A DNA stretch of 64,000 nucleotides from Hofstenia miamia. Lineage: Eukaryota > Xenacoelomorpha > Acoela > Hofsteniidae. The DNA is taken from positions 188,897-252,896 of the forward strand of contig CABFPE010000211.1 of the NCBI GenBank assembly GCA_900660155.1, written 5' to 3'. Positions 35,831-49,973 of this stretch are shown piece after piece. The position numbers and the translations under genes are program-made. Under the pieces are notes generated by a model that was given only the letters and a program-made list of their open reading frames with translations, did not search any database and had not been told where the DNA came from. Each line of letters starts with the position of its first letter. Position 1 is the first letter of the stretch.

Positions 35831-36104
35831 TGTTTACGATACTACTATAATATCTGGTTGTTCGGCTTGAGCAGTGACTTTTGCAGATCTGCTTTATTAC
35901 AGATTGACTGAGCATTTGTAAATAAAATTTTAGGCATTCGATTAAGTAGTCACAAAGTGATAATATCAAAATCACTTTGTTTGAATTGGCTATTTTTCTT
36001 TTTAAGGAAATACAAAAAATCATCCCAAGTATTATCCTATTATTAATTAACAACCAATACAGTTGTATTTTATAAGTTAATATTTTTTATATTGAAGTTT
36101 GTTA

Positions 36105-36188
36105 TATTGCGTTTGGGGGAGGGCTATTTGTTGCATTGGGGAGGAAGGGGAGCTATAGCCCACCAAGCTCCCTCAGCCTCGCCACTGT
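36105..36188 (-). mobile_element. Fragment of a hAT-type terminus
   Basis: In reverse complement the end reads CAGTGGCGAGGCTGAGGGAG, followed by ggtgggctatagc and G/C runs, typical of hAT termini (CAGTGGCG). No partner end or target duplication was found nearby. Confidence 0.45.
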
Positions 36189-36274
36189 TCACTTAGCTCT
36201 TAGTTGAAAATATTGTAAGTAATAATACTACACAATTTTTTTCACTAAATTGTATTCTAAAGAATACTAAATTG

Positions 36275-36415
36275 TATTAAGAATACTATCTGCAGAGGAT
36301 AGACTCTAGATCAATCACTCTAATTCCTTAAGTGACATAAAACAATAGATTATTAAGAAGCTCGAATGTCAACGTTTTTTAAATCACACTGCACAATAAT
36401 AATAACTGTAAGGAA
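36275..36415 (-). repeat. Dispersed repeat, copy B (inverted copy of 13560-13700)
   Basis: Reverse complement matches copy A across about 130 bases (agtgattgatctagag, cagatagtatt, cacttaaggaat). It lies directly before the mariner-like transposase fragment at 36425, so it may be that transposon's terminal region. Confidence 0.65.
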
Positions 36416-36424
36416 ACAGCGCTA

Positions 36425-36800
36425 ATGGATTCAAATGCAAATTCAATTGATAATAAAATTAAATGGGCAATCAATATCAAAACACTGTTGGCTAAAAGAT
36501 CTAGTTGCCATACAATAATTTCGACAGACGAAACAAATTTTAATCTTTACGGTCAAAGTAATGATGGTCGGTCATCAGTGAGTGCCATTTTGAACTGTAT
36601 TAGAGCAATAACTTCAGCAAAGTTGTTAAAATTTACTTGCAAGCGTGGTTCACATAATTGTGATGAATGTAATTCTAGGATAAGTGAACTTTTGGATCAC
36701 TGTTCAGGAAAAGGAATTAATTTTCCGACGCTTATTATAGATCGTTGTAAAATATGTGTCTTGCACCACACACATATTTAATTCAGATATCATATGAGCG
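36425..36800 (+). pseudogene. Tc1/mariner-superfamily transposase fragment
   Basis: An open stretch of 118 codons contains ISTDETNFNLYGQSNDGRSS, matching the first catalytic-D region (DE-x-NFN...GRS) of a Tc1/mariner group, and later LIIDRCKICVLH. The latter sits where vIDNapcH, with the second catalytic D, is expected; D is kept, N and following residues are not. The third acidic region is absent. It is a truncated and decayed domestic remnant of a DNA transposon, different from the DD34E element at 13.8 kb. Confidence in the superfamily is moderate. Confidence 0.55.
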
Positions 36801-37339
36801 AAATATTCCAAAGAAATGAAAATGATGCATCGTTTATGATGCAAACTTTGATGGAAATTCCTCGTTCAAATTATTGGGGTGAATGATGTTATCCCGAAAT
36901 CATCAGATGACATAATATGAAAAAAGAGATTTGTTGATAATTTGTATATACCACTACATTATTGATAGTTATTAATATTTGTTATAAATATATAGTAGTT
37001 TATGTAAACATTTTATCAATAAAATATTTTAGGTAGACAACATATTCAAATGGTTCTCATGAGTATGAAATAGAATTTCGTACATATGAAACTAATTTTC
37101 ACGTAAATGAAAATGAATTTAATGAGTATAATATTGGATATCACAAGAATTAAATCGGTTTGCTTACTTATAATTATTTCTCTGTAAAATGTAATCTGTA
37201 ATTGGTAATTGTATCATAAAGGTTGAGGCCTTCGTTATAATGCATTTAATCATATTACTACACGATGTCCCTACTGAGGTGAAAATTCAAAAAAAAGCAT
37301 TTTCAAAATCCTGCATCGAGGGATTTTCAAGATAGCCGA
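36801..37339. other. AT-rich stretch, no gene recognised
   Basis: May contain further remains of the transposase upstream, but no motif could be read. Confidence 0.3.
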
Positions 37340-38150
37340 TATATTGTTTATTTTTTGCAAAAAAGTATAGGTTATCACAATAGAATACTACAATTCTTGT
37401 TAATTAGTTCACGCTTGATCAATTCGGAATCCAGTGGGTACAAACTAATAACGAATTTCTTAATCAATAGAAAACATGGTATAAAGCTAGATGAAATATA
37501 CTCAGATTTTATTAGTACTAATAGAGGTGTTGAGCATGGTCCAATTCTGCATGCACTTTATGTTAATGATATGTCAAAATCAGTAAGCAATAGCAAAATA
37601 TATCAATATATAAATAACACCTGTATTTCAAGAACATCAGAAAATGCCTTTAGAGCTACTAAAAATGTTAACACTGATATTTTTTATATTGTGACAGCAG
37701 AAAACAAAAATCAACGCAGAAAAGACCCAATTTATTATTTTTTCACCTAAATGATAAAAATTCATCTCTAAAAATATCCCAATTAAGGTGATCAAGTAGT
37801 TAGGCAAAGTAGATGCGTAAATTATTTAGGCGTTTTGATAGAGAACGACTTAACTTTTGTCGAATTTCTAAACTTGAAATTAAGAAAAATGGCATATGGT
37901 GTCAAACATCCTTATCATCTTCGTCATTTGTGAAAATTATTTCACATGCAACTTATTAATTCTTTTGCTTTAAATCAATTTCTATACTGTTGTTTTTTAT
38001 TTCAAAATATATAATCTCGAAATAGGACTTCATTATTAAAGATATACAATAATTGGGCTTCACCAACATTAAATCATTTTATAAGCACAAATCTCTAAAC
38101 GAATTAAGATATAATCATTTTACTGTAATCTATCTACTGTAGCATAATAT
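37340..38150 (+). mobile_element. LINE reverse transcriptase fragment
   Basis: Plus-strand pieces in palm order: GVEHGPILHALYVNDMS (for GVPQGSILGPLLF..YVND), IYQYINNTCI (for QYADDT; both catalytic D residues lost), NYLGV.IENDLTF and thumb-like sequence to about 38.1 kb. It is dead and short. Confidence 0.65.
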
Positions 38151-38298
38151 CAAACATTATGCTGCTTTATAAATCCAATAACGGAAAGAGTTCCTTAAAA
38201 TTTCTAAGTAATTACATCCAATTCAATGATAGGAACAAAAAGATGTTTAGAAATAATTCTCGCCGTGATTCATTTGCATCTAACAGCACTTATCCTTA

Positions 38299-41200
38299 CC
38301 TTCCCTCAAGAAAGTACTTACTAGTTCAAAGTTTAGTATTACATAGACACTAATGTCTGAAAGTAGACAAGAAGGTAAATAGTAACTTGCTACTATATGG
38401 CCCTACTTTTTTAAAATGAGTATAAATTTTTGAATTTTGTAATTTCAATTTTTTCTTGAGAGGGCTTTGTAGAAGTATACGTCGAATATATTACCAAAAA
38501 TTTTTGTTTTTGTTTTCTTATCGTGTAGTAACCTCGTTATAACTCCGTTAAGTCAATCAGGACGATCAGCCCTTACTTGCAACTCTGAATACGACATTGA
38601 GGAAATTTAATCATGTTTTGATGAATCAAAAACAATCAAATTGTTTCCTTAATCACCCTCAAAATACTATAATTCAGACCTTGGAGTATCTTATGATTAA
38701 AAAATAACTCATACCAAAAATGGAATTCTTGGATGGATTTGTAAATCACACCTTTGATGAGTTAAGTCATGAAAGAATTCATTTACATGAAAAAGACTCA
38801 TATGCTAATATTTTTAAAAGTCGGAAACTTTGTATTGATATTCAATCAAAGAACGAAATGCTAAAATCATTAAACTTGTAAGTTATGAAACAAATACCTA
38901 TTTTCCTAAATTGGCAGAAATCTTAGAGCTTGATGAAAATTATTCATTTATGAAAAAGAATTTAAAATCAATAAAGTTGGTTCAAAAACAAATTAAAAAT
39001 GGCTTAGAAATTGTCATGTTCAGGAATGTGAGAACTGAGATTATAGATAGATCTACAGTTTCAAAGATGATGACCCAATCTGGTCTTGAAAATGAAAAAC
39101 CGATGCCAACTACAGGATCTGAAGATGTCCCACAACAACTCAACCCACATGCCGAATCTGAAAGAGTTTAAAATGTACAAGAAACCAGAGAAAACTTAGA
39201 AATCTATTAAGAAGAAGAAGAAACCGATATACAAAATGAACCAGACAACAGTTAGCGAAATGATCGGACAACATCTCATCAGTCAATCCTCTCATTCAAT
39301 TCCCAGGAAAACTTCCAGCAAAGAAACTTAGTTTTAGAAAACTTTCATAGGAACAAAGTAAAAATGGATTTGACAAAACTTGATAGAACCAAACCAATTA
39401 AACCTCAATAATTAATAAACGGTAACCATGACTGCCTAATGTGTGGAGGAACTATTGACTCACTCATCAATTTGCAATGCATCTAAAGAAACACTATTCA
39501 ATATTAAAGCAATAAAATTTTCATTTAAACTTGTTAATTATTTTTACCCACTCACCTTACAAACAATGGATTCTTATGGTTAAAGCATTCCTGCCACTTG
39601 GAGAACGTCATTGATTTTTCAAAATCACAAATTCAGAAGAGTTTAGTCTTCTGGGCAAGGGACCAAATTTTAAACCGCACCTTCAAAAGGCAATGAAGTT
39701 CAATACATCTAAAGTACAATTGCTTATTACATATAAACTTAAAAAATCATATAAAAAATCTGATATCATTGTCAATCAAATCTTAAAAAGGAAAGATGTT
39801 GTGATAAAGAAGTCCGATAAAGGAAATATGTTCGTGGTAATGAATATAAAGCAATATGATGAATTGGCGAAAATTCAACTTTCAAAAATCAGTATGTATT
39901 GAAGGAAGATGACGGAGAAGATATCAAAGAGGAAACAGAGAACAGATTGGAAATAATTAAATATTCTAGTTACGATTTTTATAAAAGATACCAATCATAT
40001 CTACACCTGGAGCATAAACGAGAGAAGTTGCTGTATTTTCTACCAAAAATTCACAGGGACTAATAGAAACTACCAAAGGAAAACCAGTAACTTTTTGATA
40101 AACTATTTTATAAATTAATTAAAGACATATAAAATGATGTGACAACTTCGAAAGGAATTTTGGATTTCTTAGTAAGTCTTATCACAATTAGTGAAACCAT
40201 CAAAAGCGAAGCTATTTTTCTAACGGCGGACGTGGAAGATCTGTATACGTCAATATGTATAAATTAATCATTGGATATAGTAAAAGAGGAACTACATAGA
40301 TCACGACCACTTGGTTTTACTAAACATACGATATTTGATATATGTGAAATAATGAAATCTATTTGTAAAAATAATTTTTCTAAATTTGGCAACACAAATT
40401 ATGTCCAAAGAGATGACCTTGCTATGGGCAGTAACTCAGCCCCATATATTGCAGATATCTTCATGTAAAACTTGGAAAAGAGATCGATTTAAAAAATTTA
40501 AAAAAATATATAATTTATACACGATATCTAGATGATATATTTTGCATTCTTGAAGATCAAGAAATTGCTAATTTAATGATTGATGATCTAAAAGTATTAT
40601 ATAAAGACATTAAATTTACGTATGATATATCAAAAGAAAAAGCAAACTTTTTGGACATTCAAATTAAGCAAGGGAATGGAGAAATTGTAAGAGGTGTCTT
40701 CACAAACAAAACATTGGATCTTATTATCATTTGCCCGATTCCTACCATGGCAGTGTGACAAGAAAAAATATAATTAAAGGACGATTACTGAATTTCTCTA
40801 GAATCTGTTCCCAAACAAGTGAATTCATATCTAGTTAGTTTTTTTAAATCACTCATGAAAATTGGACAAAGAAATTCCTTTCTTCAAAGGCTTTATTATG
40901 AATTTATAGACTCCATAAAAAATAGGGAAGGGCCTTATATTTCAAATAAAAAAGAAAATGTGAAAAGAATTAATCTTAAAAAAGCAACGAAATGGGTATA
41001 TGTCAAGGATATTAATATTAAACTCTCTAATGAGATTATATGGTGCTCTTTACCTTCCCTCAAGAAAGTACTTGCTAGTTCCAACTTTGGTATTACATAG
41101 AAACTAATTTCTGAAAGTAAACAAGAAGGTGAAAAACTTAATTTTGATGAGTTAAGACATGAAAGAATTCATTTACATGAAAAAGACTCATATGCTAATA

Positions 41201-41410
41201 TTTTTAAAAGTCGGAAACTTTGTATTGATATTCAATCAAAGAACGAAATGCTAAAATCATTAAACTTGTAAGTTATGAAACAAATACACTTTTCCTAAAT
41301 TGGCAGAAATCTTAGAGCTTGATGTAAAGTATTCATTTATGAAAAAAAATTTAAAATCAATAAAGTTGAATAAAAAATAAATTAAAAATGGCTTAGAAAA
41401 TATCATGGTC
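38299..41410 (+). mobile_element. Penelope-like element with direct terminal repeats, decayed
   Basis: The reverse transcriptase is of the Penelope type: the N-terminal VVIKKSDKGNMFVVMN block (about 39.8 kb), YFLPKIH, DVEDLYTSI (about 40.24 kb), AMGSNSAP..ADIFM (about 40.43-40.47 kb), the catalytic TRYLDDIF (about 40.52-40.55 kb) and the following FLDIQI. A few stops interrupt it. No GIY-YIG endonuclease was recognised downstream. Direct repeats flank it: 38299-38375 with 41054-41130, and 38755-39030 with about 41141-41400, nearly identical. Penelope-like elements are known for such pseudo-LTRs formed by partial tandem copies. The first repeat copy has about 380 extra bases in the middle. Confidence 0.8.
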
Positions 41411-41599
41411 AGGAATAGTGAGAACTGACAACGTAGCTCGTGATAGATAGATAGAAAATTCTTATCTATCATTACTGAAATGTACGTCGAGCAAACGATT
41501 TCATGAACTAAAATCATCGAACAACGTCAAAAAACCATGCTAATTGCAGAACCCGAGATGGACCGGGCCCATGACCCAAGTTATCAATCACTACCCATC

Positions 41600-44500
41600 T
41601 CTGCTCAGAGATCATATTCCTAGCCCATGCCTGTACTATAATCTTTTGCCGTGGGCTTCCGGAAGCTGTCCAACATCTCAATAAATCAGACGCACTAGAA
41701 AAGTATAAATCTTCAGTAATATCTATGCTTAATTATCTTGGTATTGATAGTAACTGTATAAAAGATATCATAAGGCTTGGAAAATTTAGGAGTGATAGAC
41801 TACGTCCTATCATTGTCGAGTTGGAAGCATATGGAATAGACATCTGATTTTATCAAAAACTCATTTAATGAAAAAATATCATTGTAAAAATATTTTTATA
41901 AAGCCAGAATTATCTCCATTGGAACGTGAAGTTGAAAAGAAAATACTTTCTAAGCGTTATGAATTAATTAAACCAGGAGTGAATCGGAGTGAACTTAAAA
42001 TTCGTAACCCTAAACTGCTCAGAAATAGATCACTTGTCGTTATTGATCGACTATACGCTAATAACTGGTCACACAGCATGACGTTTTTATACACAAATGC
42101 ACAATGTTCGATTTCATTAGGTAAGATAATTAAATTATTGATTCAAGCAATTTGTTTTCATGATTCAATTATCTGCATAAAAGAAACCTGGCTTGATCAT
42201 ACCTTCCACGGTTCAATATTTCCTGACTCTTTATTTTCAATTGCATCAGAAGCAATGAGATCATCCTTTTCTAAACATAGTAGTTGCATTATCCTTGTTA
42301 AAGATGATATAATTTTTACTCAATTAAAAGTCAATGATGATGTAAATTTCGGATGTGCAACTATTACTGATTTAAACCCTGTTTATATTCTTATTATCTG
42401 TATCTACATTTCTCCACATTCAAACTATTGTTAATGTATTTCATCTTGCTTAGCGTCCTATAATGCTTTTATAAGGTGCTTAAACAATTCAATTATAGAA
42501 GATAAAATATGCATTACTGTTGACTTCAATTTTGCAAATTTTGATTTAGAAACTGCAATTTCTAGTAATGATTATGAACTACAAATTATGGATCAAACAG
42601 TTACTTTTCCTACTCACAAGAGCGGTGATACTCTCGACCTTGTTTTCATAAATGACGATTGCTTTGAAACAAAATTACATACTCCTTCGTCTGACAGTTT
42701 CTCTGATCATGGATAATTAGTAGATTAAAACCTTAATTTTTTTACAGATCTTTTCATGCTGGATAATTTCAATAATACTTTCTCATACTCATTTCTCAAA
42801 CAAATATAAATGAATTTATACTAAGCTTAACCTCTTCGTTTTTTTCACTTAATCACCTTCTTGATATTTCATCTTATATTGATGCATGGTATAATGATTT
42901 ATTTCATATTAACACTTGCCTTTGAAAAAAAAGTAACAAGGGACTTCATCCACCCTAATAGTTTAGCTCACACACTGTAATCTATTAAACAAATTTGAAT
43001 CACTTAAATCAAAACTTATGAAGTTAACTATCAAGAATACCAAATCAGCTCATTTTAATTCGACGACAACTATCAGAATCCATCAAACTTGATGCGACAT
43101 TATTTGCTGAAAATTTCCCTAATAAAGGCCACATAAATAACGGCTCCAAGCTTCTTCGTTCACTAAAATCATATTTTTTTCCTTGACGAATCTATTGGAA
43201 TTCTGATGTTGCGAGTAATCAATTAGAAATAATTTCTATGTTTAATCGTTACTTTGCACAGTATATCAACATGAATCTGATTTAACTCCATTCGATGATG
43301 TTCAAATTTTTCAATGTGATGATATGTCTTTTACGGAAGACGATATTTTCTGTGTCCTTAGTAGCTGCACTTCATCAGGATGGGGTTTAGATTGCATACC
43401 TAGCTCATTTTTTGAGGGAACTATGCTAAAGAACTATCTTTTCATGTTTTTCAACTTTTCAAATCTTTGTGGAGGTTTGCATTTTTTCCAATGATCTGGA
43501 AAAAAGTCAAAATTATTCCATTGCTTAAATCACGCAATAGAAATAGCGTGTGTAATTATAGATCAATCTTTATTTTACCAAAACTTTCGTTGCTTTTTGA
43601 AAAATTAATATTTAAAGAATTTTTGCTGCAGGGCACCCTTTACTATCAAAGCATCAACATAATTTCATAGAGAAACGGTAAACTGTCTTACAACTTTTAA
43701 ATTACTTAAATGAAGTTTATCATTACCATGGATAAACTGTCCTTTGCTTTCCTTTTATTTTGACTTTAGTAAAGCATTTGATAAAATGCCGCATTCATTA
43801 TTCATGGATAAACTTAAAAATATGTTTGGAATTTCTAGTCATTTATTAACTATTTTTGGAATGTCTAGTCATTTATTAGCATTGATTACATCATATTTAT
43901 CATAAAGATCTTAATGTGTCAACATAGGTGATGTTATATCAAATGCATTCCCGGTGACTAGTGAAATTCCTCAAGGCTCTTGCTTAGGACCACTTTTATT
44001 TCTTTGCTTTATAAATGGCATTACATCTGTATGCATGTTCATTTCCATATATATTTGCTGATTACCTTAAATTACTTATCATTTATCAAAGACTGGGCTT
44101 TGAATAACAACATGTCTTTTAATTTAGAAAAATCTATTGTAATACCATTTATGATAAACAAGTGTCCTCCTTTATTGTTCAGTGGAAAAACGTTTTATCC
44201 TGCAAATGAGGTTCATGATCTGGGTGTCTATATTACATCTAAATTGTCATTGTCTTATCATATTGATTAAAAACATCTCCAAATCTTGTAAGGTATTTTC
44301 TTTTCTCAAAAGATCTCTTCCATTTAGCACCTCAACAAATTGTAAATTATTGTCATATAAATCAATGATTTTTTTGTATATTAATGTTAGCTTTACCCAA
44401 ATGATATTCGAATTTAACAGATGTGCTTAAGCTCGATCGTTTTCAATCAATGTTTACAAAGTGGATTACTACTGGCATTTCATATAAAAATCATCTTTTA

Positions 44501-44950
44501 AAGTTGAAAATTCTCCCGATTTTCTACAACATTAAGTTTGATTTGTTATTTATGAATATGTTAGTAAATGACAAGCATGACACAAATATTTTCAACTTCA
44601 TTCGATTTATTCTCAAAATTATGAGAACATGCGTTCTCAAGATCCAATGTTGTAAACGAAAGGCAGATTTATTTTATTTAAATCGTATGTGTCGTTTGGT
44701 AAATTTTCTTAAAAAAAGTGAACATTAATATATTTTACTGTACTTTGAGTTTTAGAGCGATGCTGTTTGAATATGTCTTTGAACATTTCAACCCTAAATT
44801 AATGAAAACTATCATTGCTCTAAATTTTTCATTTGTTTTTGCTCAACTTGTATCCATAATTTAAATTGCCTTTTTTGGTTTTAATTTGTAGTGCCATTAT
44901 TATGATAATAAATCATTTTGTTATTATTATATATTATTATAAAGCATACT
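41600..44950 (+). mobile_element. LINE with ORF1-like remnant, endonuclease and reverse transcriptase, decayed
   Basis: Plus strand. An ORF1-like end (LGIDSNCIKDIIRLGKF...RPIIVE) is at about 41.70-41.85 kb. The endonuclease N-terminal part follows (FLYTNAQ, IICIKETWLD, 42.09-42.20 kb). Reverse transcriptase includes IWKKVKIIPLLKS, FDFSKAFDKMPHSLF, IPQGSCLGPLLF (about 43.97 kb) and DWALNNNMSFNLEKS, then the thumb to about 44.75 kb. It ends in a TTA/TTAT-rich tail near 44.95 kb. Many breaks are present. A local 28-base direct repeat (tctagtcatttatta, twice at about 43836-43880) duplicates a few codons. Confidence 0.8.
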
Positions 44951-47100
44951 ATCTTGGAGAAAAATGACTTCTGGCGAGGACAGTTATTAAATTAAACAGA
45001 TAATTTATATTGAAGTATCAATGAAAAATTTTTGGTAAACACATGTTTTGAATGAATACTTTTAAATTAAAATACTTTTAAAATTCAAGTTTTGCCAAAA
45101 GTGTTATTATAGAATTTAAATTCGAATCCACAATAGTTGAAGATAAATGAAGTTGCTTTCAAAATGAATGCATTGGTTAATTTACTTTGCTAATATCCTC
45201 TGGTTGAATTCAGAAGCTGCAGTGAGGTTTGTAACAAAGGTTTTGATTTCTTGTGTCATCTCTAAAGCATTATAATTCATTCAAGTGAACTAAATACATT
45301 AAATTTGAATTATTAAGTATAATTTCATTGAAAGTGATTTGAATGATTATGTAGTCTGAATGGCTTTGAATGTAAATTCCTTATAATATTTTTACTCTTT
45401 TGATAGGGAATTATAAGGTATTATTAAAGACGTCTCGTAGATTTCTGTTGTAGAAAGCTAACTTTTACCAACAAAAAACAGCGTAAAATACTAAAAGTAA
45501 CAGCAATGAATCATTTGATGATGCCCTTCTAATAAATTTGAATGCAGCAAATGTTTTCTAAGAGTAAAAGGGGAACAACAACGCAAGCAATTCTCTCAGG
45601 CAGATATGATGAAAGTTTACAACCAAAACATAAGGTGCGGACCTCATATTCTTAATGATGACTACTTTAGTCATTTGGTTTAAAAAAGGAAAACGACGTT
45701 TTTTACCACACTATTACTCCTGAATGTTCACCTATTTTGCAACAACCACAATAGGAGAGGCAAGAATGCATTATGAGTTGCTTAATCAACTCAACCAAGT
45801 ATCAGTTGTCATGCTACTTTTGGTGATTATGGGATTTTCCAATAAATTGAGACCAGCACTGGAAAATGAGAATATATGTGTGAACAATGCAAACTATATT
45901 TCATGTCTCAATCCAAACACAAATGTTTTTCATATTATCACAAGAAATCATAATGTTAAGACTTTTTTTTAATTAGTGTTTTGAGTATAATTAATCATTT
46001 TGTATTAATCTAGTTGCTTTAAAATAACTTTTTAATGTTTTGTTTAAATTCTTGTTTATTGAAGATTAGCTTGATTTATAGTAATAATAATAATAAAATT
46101 GTATTGTACCACAACTTGGTGTATACAAATAAATTTAAAATAAATTTTTACAGAGAAGAATATGAAGAAAACTAGAGAAGTTAGTGACAGGAGGAGCAGA
46201 TACAGCTTGGAAAGAAATCGCATTTATATTGAAAACCAAGTTGAGATAAGGAAGAAAGAAGGAATGTGAGGAATTGATTTTTAAAAATTTGAGGGTTAGA
46301 TCAAAGATCAATTTCTAGATTTGAGATAATGAAATTAGCAAAAGAGATTTTACAATAGAAATAATTATGAGGACAAGTTGCATTATAAATGTGGGGAGAT
46401 GAAACAAGACATTAGAGGATGGGCAGGAATTATATGAAGGATTGGAGAATTTAGGAAAATTTCTTAAGAACATTGAAATACAAAAATTTAAGGTACAGGT
46501 ACATTGGCAAAAGTACAGCCTTAATAACAAGCTTTAGGTAACAGTAGTAAGGTGACTGGGAGAGGAGACCCAAATAGGACACCCTAAGATGGGACACTCT
46601 ACCTATGGCTATTTGCCATACGGGCAATACTATTGGACACCATCTAGTGATGTAATATTTTTGACAAAGTTAAATTGAACAAATAAATTTTTTGTGATAT
46701 AATAGATGCAAGAACTGTTTGACAGAGTTAAAATTAATTTTTTGATGAAATTTGTATTTTTTAGGCAAACAGACATATTTGCTTCTGTTAAAATAGTTAT
46801 GACATTTTCATTGTAACAATGTTATTAATAATGCAACACTGTATTAAGGAAAATAATTCATATATGTAAACCCCAACACTTGGGTATAACATTTTATATT
46901 TTGTATAGACATATATTTCAACATGCATTAATATTAATCAAAGATATAGTATTCAAAGGGGGGAATATAACTATATATTCATCAATTGTGTATAATTTGT
47001 GCTAAATGTAAAAACATACATTACACAATTTCTCTGAGTGATGAAGTTCAGCATTGTGCAATCTTCAACCTCTAAACTTTCCATCTTCATTCTAAAATAT
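44951..47100. other. Gene-poor stretch
   Basis: No coding family recognised. The plus frame 45724-45972 is unremarkable. At 46545-46660 there is a patch with repeated ggacac units (aggacaccc, gggacactc, tggacacca), possibly a transposon end. CpG is present here at ordinary sparsity, and last seen at about 47123. Confidence 0.4.
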
Positions 47101-47410
47101 GATGGCACTTCCACATTCAACCAGGACGTGGCCATGAGAAATGTGTTAAGCCATTTATTTAATGTGGCTGGCTTTCTCCAAGAGGCCTTTTGTTTCCACA
47201 GACCTAAGCACATAGTAAGTTAATAATAAAATAAAAAGTATGCCAGGTAATCAATGAGTGTATTTAGTTGTAAGCAGAGTGGTGCAATGTTCAGTTTCTT
47301 TCCAAATTGAAAAAAGTGCAATATAATGAAAATAAATACATATACCTTTGTAGGCAGGGATTTTAAAACAACCATCTCCTGAAATGGGTAAACTAGAAAT
47401 GAGTGCAATT
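47101..47410 (+). repeat. Left arm of long inverted repeat
   Basis: Matches 56265-56565 in reverse complement. The strongest block is gatggcacttccaca through taataataaaataaaa (47101-47237); later blocks are gcaatgttcagttt and gggtaaactagaaatga. Part of it reads openly on the minus strand (WRKPATLNKWLN, FLMATS), and that reading is conserved in the other arm. Confidence 0.8.
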
Positions 47411-49973
47411 TAAATAAACTTGTAAATAGAGGTGAAAGCACAAGACAAAATTTATTCACAAAGTAGCACAATGTCCAGTTAAATGAGTTTATCTAAAACA
47501 AATGTAAGTAATAGTTTATAGGAAAACTATGCACAAGTCTCTTTTCTTCTCTGTTATTTACCAAGTACATGCAGTTATCATTGCTGTGGGATGATGAAGA
47601 TCTTTTTTGGAGGAGTTTCAATGTCTATATTTCAACTGAAGGGAGGAGTCAATTTCATTATACAGTGGAGGCATAATATCTAAAAACATGCATGAATATA
47701 TAATACTATAATTAATAAGTTTATCTCTATGTTCATAAGGCAGGCTTTGATATTTGTCCAGGAGGTGGTGCTTATCATTATATAGTGTTAGAGAAATTTT
47801 GTTTGTAGTCTGGACTGAAATATCATTATTGTGAGTTCTTATGGCTGTCATTGGATGACAAACAATTTCTTCTTTATCCAAAATTGATTTGAAGAGATCA
47901 AAGTTCATCATCTTCTTGATAGCCTCCACAACCCCCTTAGCACTTGCCTTCACCTTGTAGATGCTGTTTGAAACATAATGTACAGAGTACATCTTTGATT
48001 TCAGGTCAACCACCTAACTGATGACATCACCACCAAGTTCATCCTTGACCTTTAAACACATCTTTTTGTTTATTTAATTATTTTATTGAACAATGGTGAG
48101 GCTCTTGTGTAGTTTGAGAAGTTAAAGTGGTGTGCCAATTGTAGAATCTCATCAACCCTGATTCTGAGTAAGATAGTTATTATTGCTAATACAATTTTCC
48201 TTTTATCCTGCAGATGATGGGTGTGAGAGACTCCATGATCACTCCCTGTTCAATAATATTAATATTACACTAGCAGTTCTGGTTTCAGTTAGTTTTACAA
48301 TCTGGATTAGGTTGGGAGCAGTTGATTGTAGAGGGTCAAAACCTGATGCAGATTGATGCAATAGAGAATTGAATGTCAGTCTATAGTCAGATGGCAGTTG
48401 ATATATAATCAGATAAGGTGACAATATAAACAAATAAGCCAAATGGCAATGATCAGGGCTCTGAGGCACCTGGTATGTGTAACAAATCCCATTATTCAGA
48501 AAGAATTTGGATCTGAATTATAAATGACATGTATTATTAGTGAATTGATTGAAGGGAAAGCTATCATAGATAGAAAACCCCTACTTGCAAACCTAACTTA
48601 AGAGCACATTGGAAGTCACAGCTACTGCCTGCACCACACTTGTGAATGGCTGGATCATGCAGCAGCTCCAAAATACCTTTAGCCAGATTTGGGGACCACT
48701 GGAAGACTACTCTTGTGCTTGAACATTTAGATTTCCATTAAAATAATTAGATAAAACCTGACAAAATAACAAAGTAAATTAAGTAAAATTAGTACATCAC
48801 AATTATATCTATTACAGTATATTTATATCAAAATTTTGTAAAGAATTAAACACCAAGCAAGTGCCTGTTAGTTGACATTGTTGAAAATTTTCCTGTTATT
48901 TCTTTGTCTGCTGATAATTACATGACACCCACATTAATTAGCATATGTGAGATCATTTCTTGATTTTTGTCAAACTATTTGCTGATATAATTAATATCAA
49001 AAACTGTATTAATAAAATTGTAAAAATAATCAAAAGAATAATAACTGTGTGCTTACATTTGATTAGATATTTATTACATTACTATTATTAGTTGTCTATT
49101 TGTCTCTCTTTTTGATACAGATTATGCCACACAATGATGCCAGTTATTCATAGACATTTCAGGTCTTTATTTTGTGAAGAAGGGAGTCAGTATCACTGTA
49201 TAAAACTGGAATTTGATTTTCAAAAGCTGGCTTCATGGTATTATAATGGAACTTGAACATTTGCAACTTTGAAAGGTCTAATATAGCCTGACCCACATAA
49301 TTTGGCTTATTCCACATAATTTCTTTATTTTTGATCATAGCCTACACCAACTCTTCACTAATTATGTGGAATGACTTAAATTATGGCTGTTTGATTAATT
49401 TCTCTGCTGCTTCTTGATCCCTAACAATTTTTGCTTGCATCATTTACTTAGGAACCCCATTGTCTTACCAAACACTGCATTGGACATCAGCTTATAAAAG
49501 TTCTTTTCAAAATCATTCTTTGCTGCCTTGCATTTTGATGTGTTCAAATTAAAGTAGGGCTTTAAAAATGGTGTCTGCTTAAATTGTAGTGCCCTGTGGA
49601 ACTTGGTTGTATTTAGCCCTTGTTCAATGTAATATTTTAGGATTTCATAGTGCACCACATTCTTCCCCTTCTTGTAAAATGTTTGCACCAACTTTGTGAC
49701 TTTGCCAGATTTCAGTACTAATGACTTTTTAATATTGTGTGTGTAGGGTGAAAAATGCTTATCTTCAATAATCATCTTGTGTGGTGCCAAGGGAAAATCA
49801 AAATGTTTGTTGTGTAAATTACTGGGATATTCCAGATCAACTTCCACTAAATAGCCCAAATCTCCATCCTAGGGTGCATTCAAAATATACTCTATTGGTG
49901 CATCTGTCCACTGCAACTGTCCAACAAGCAAATTCATGTTCATGGAACCCCCATATAAAAAATTCATGTCCAA

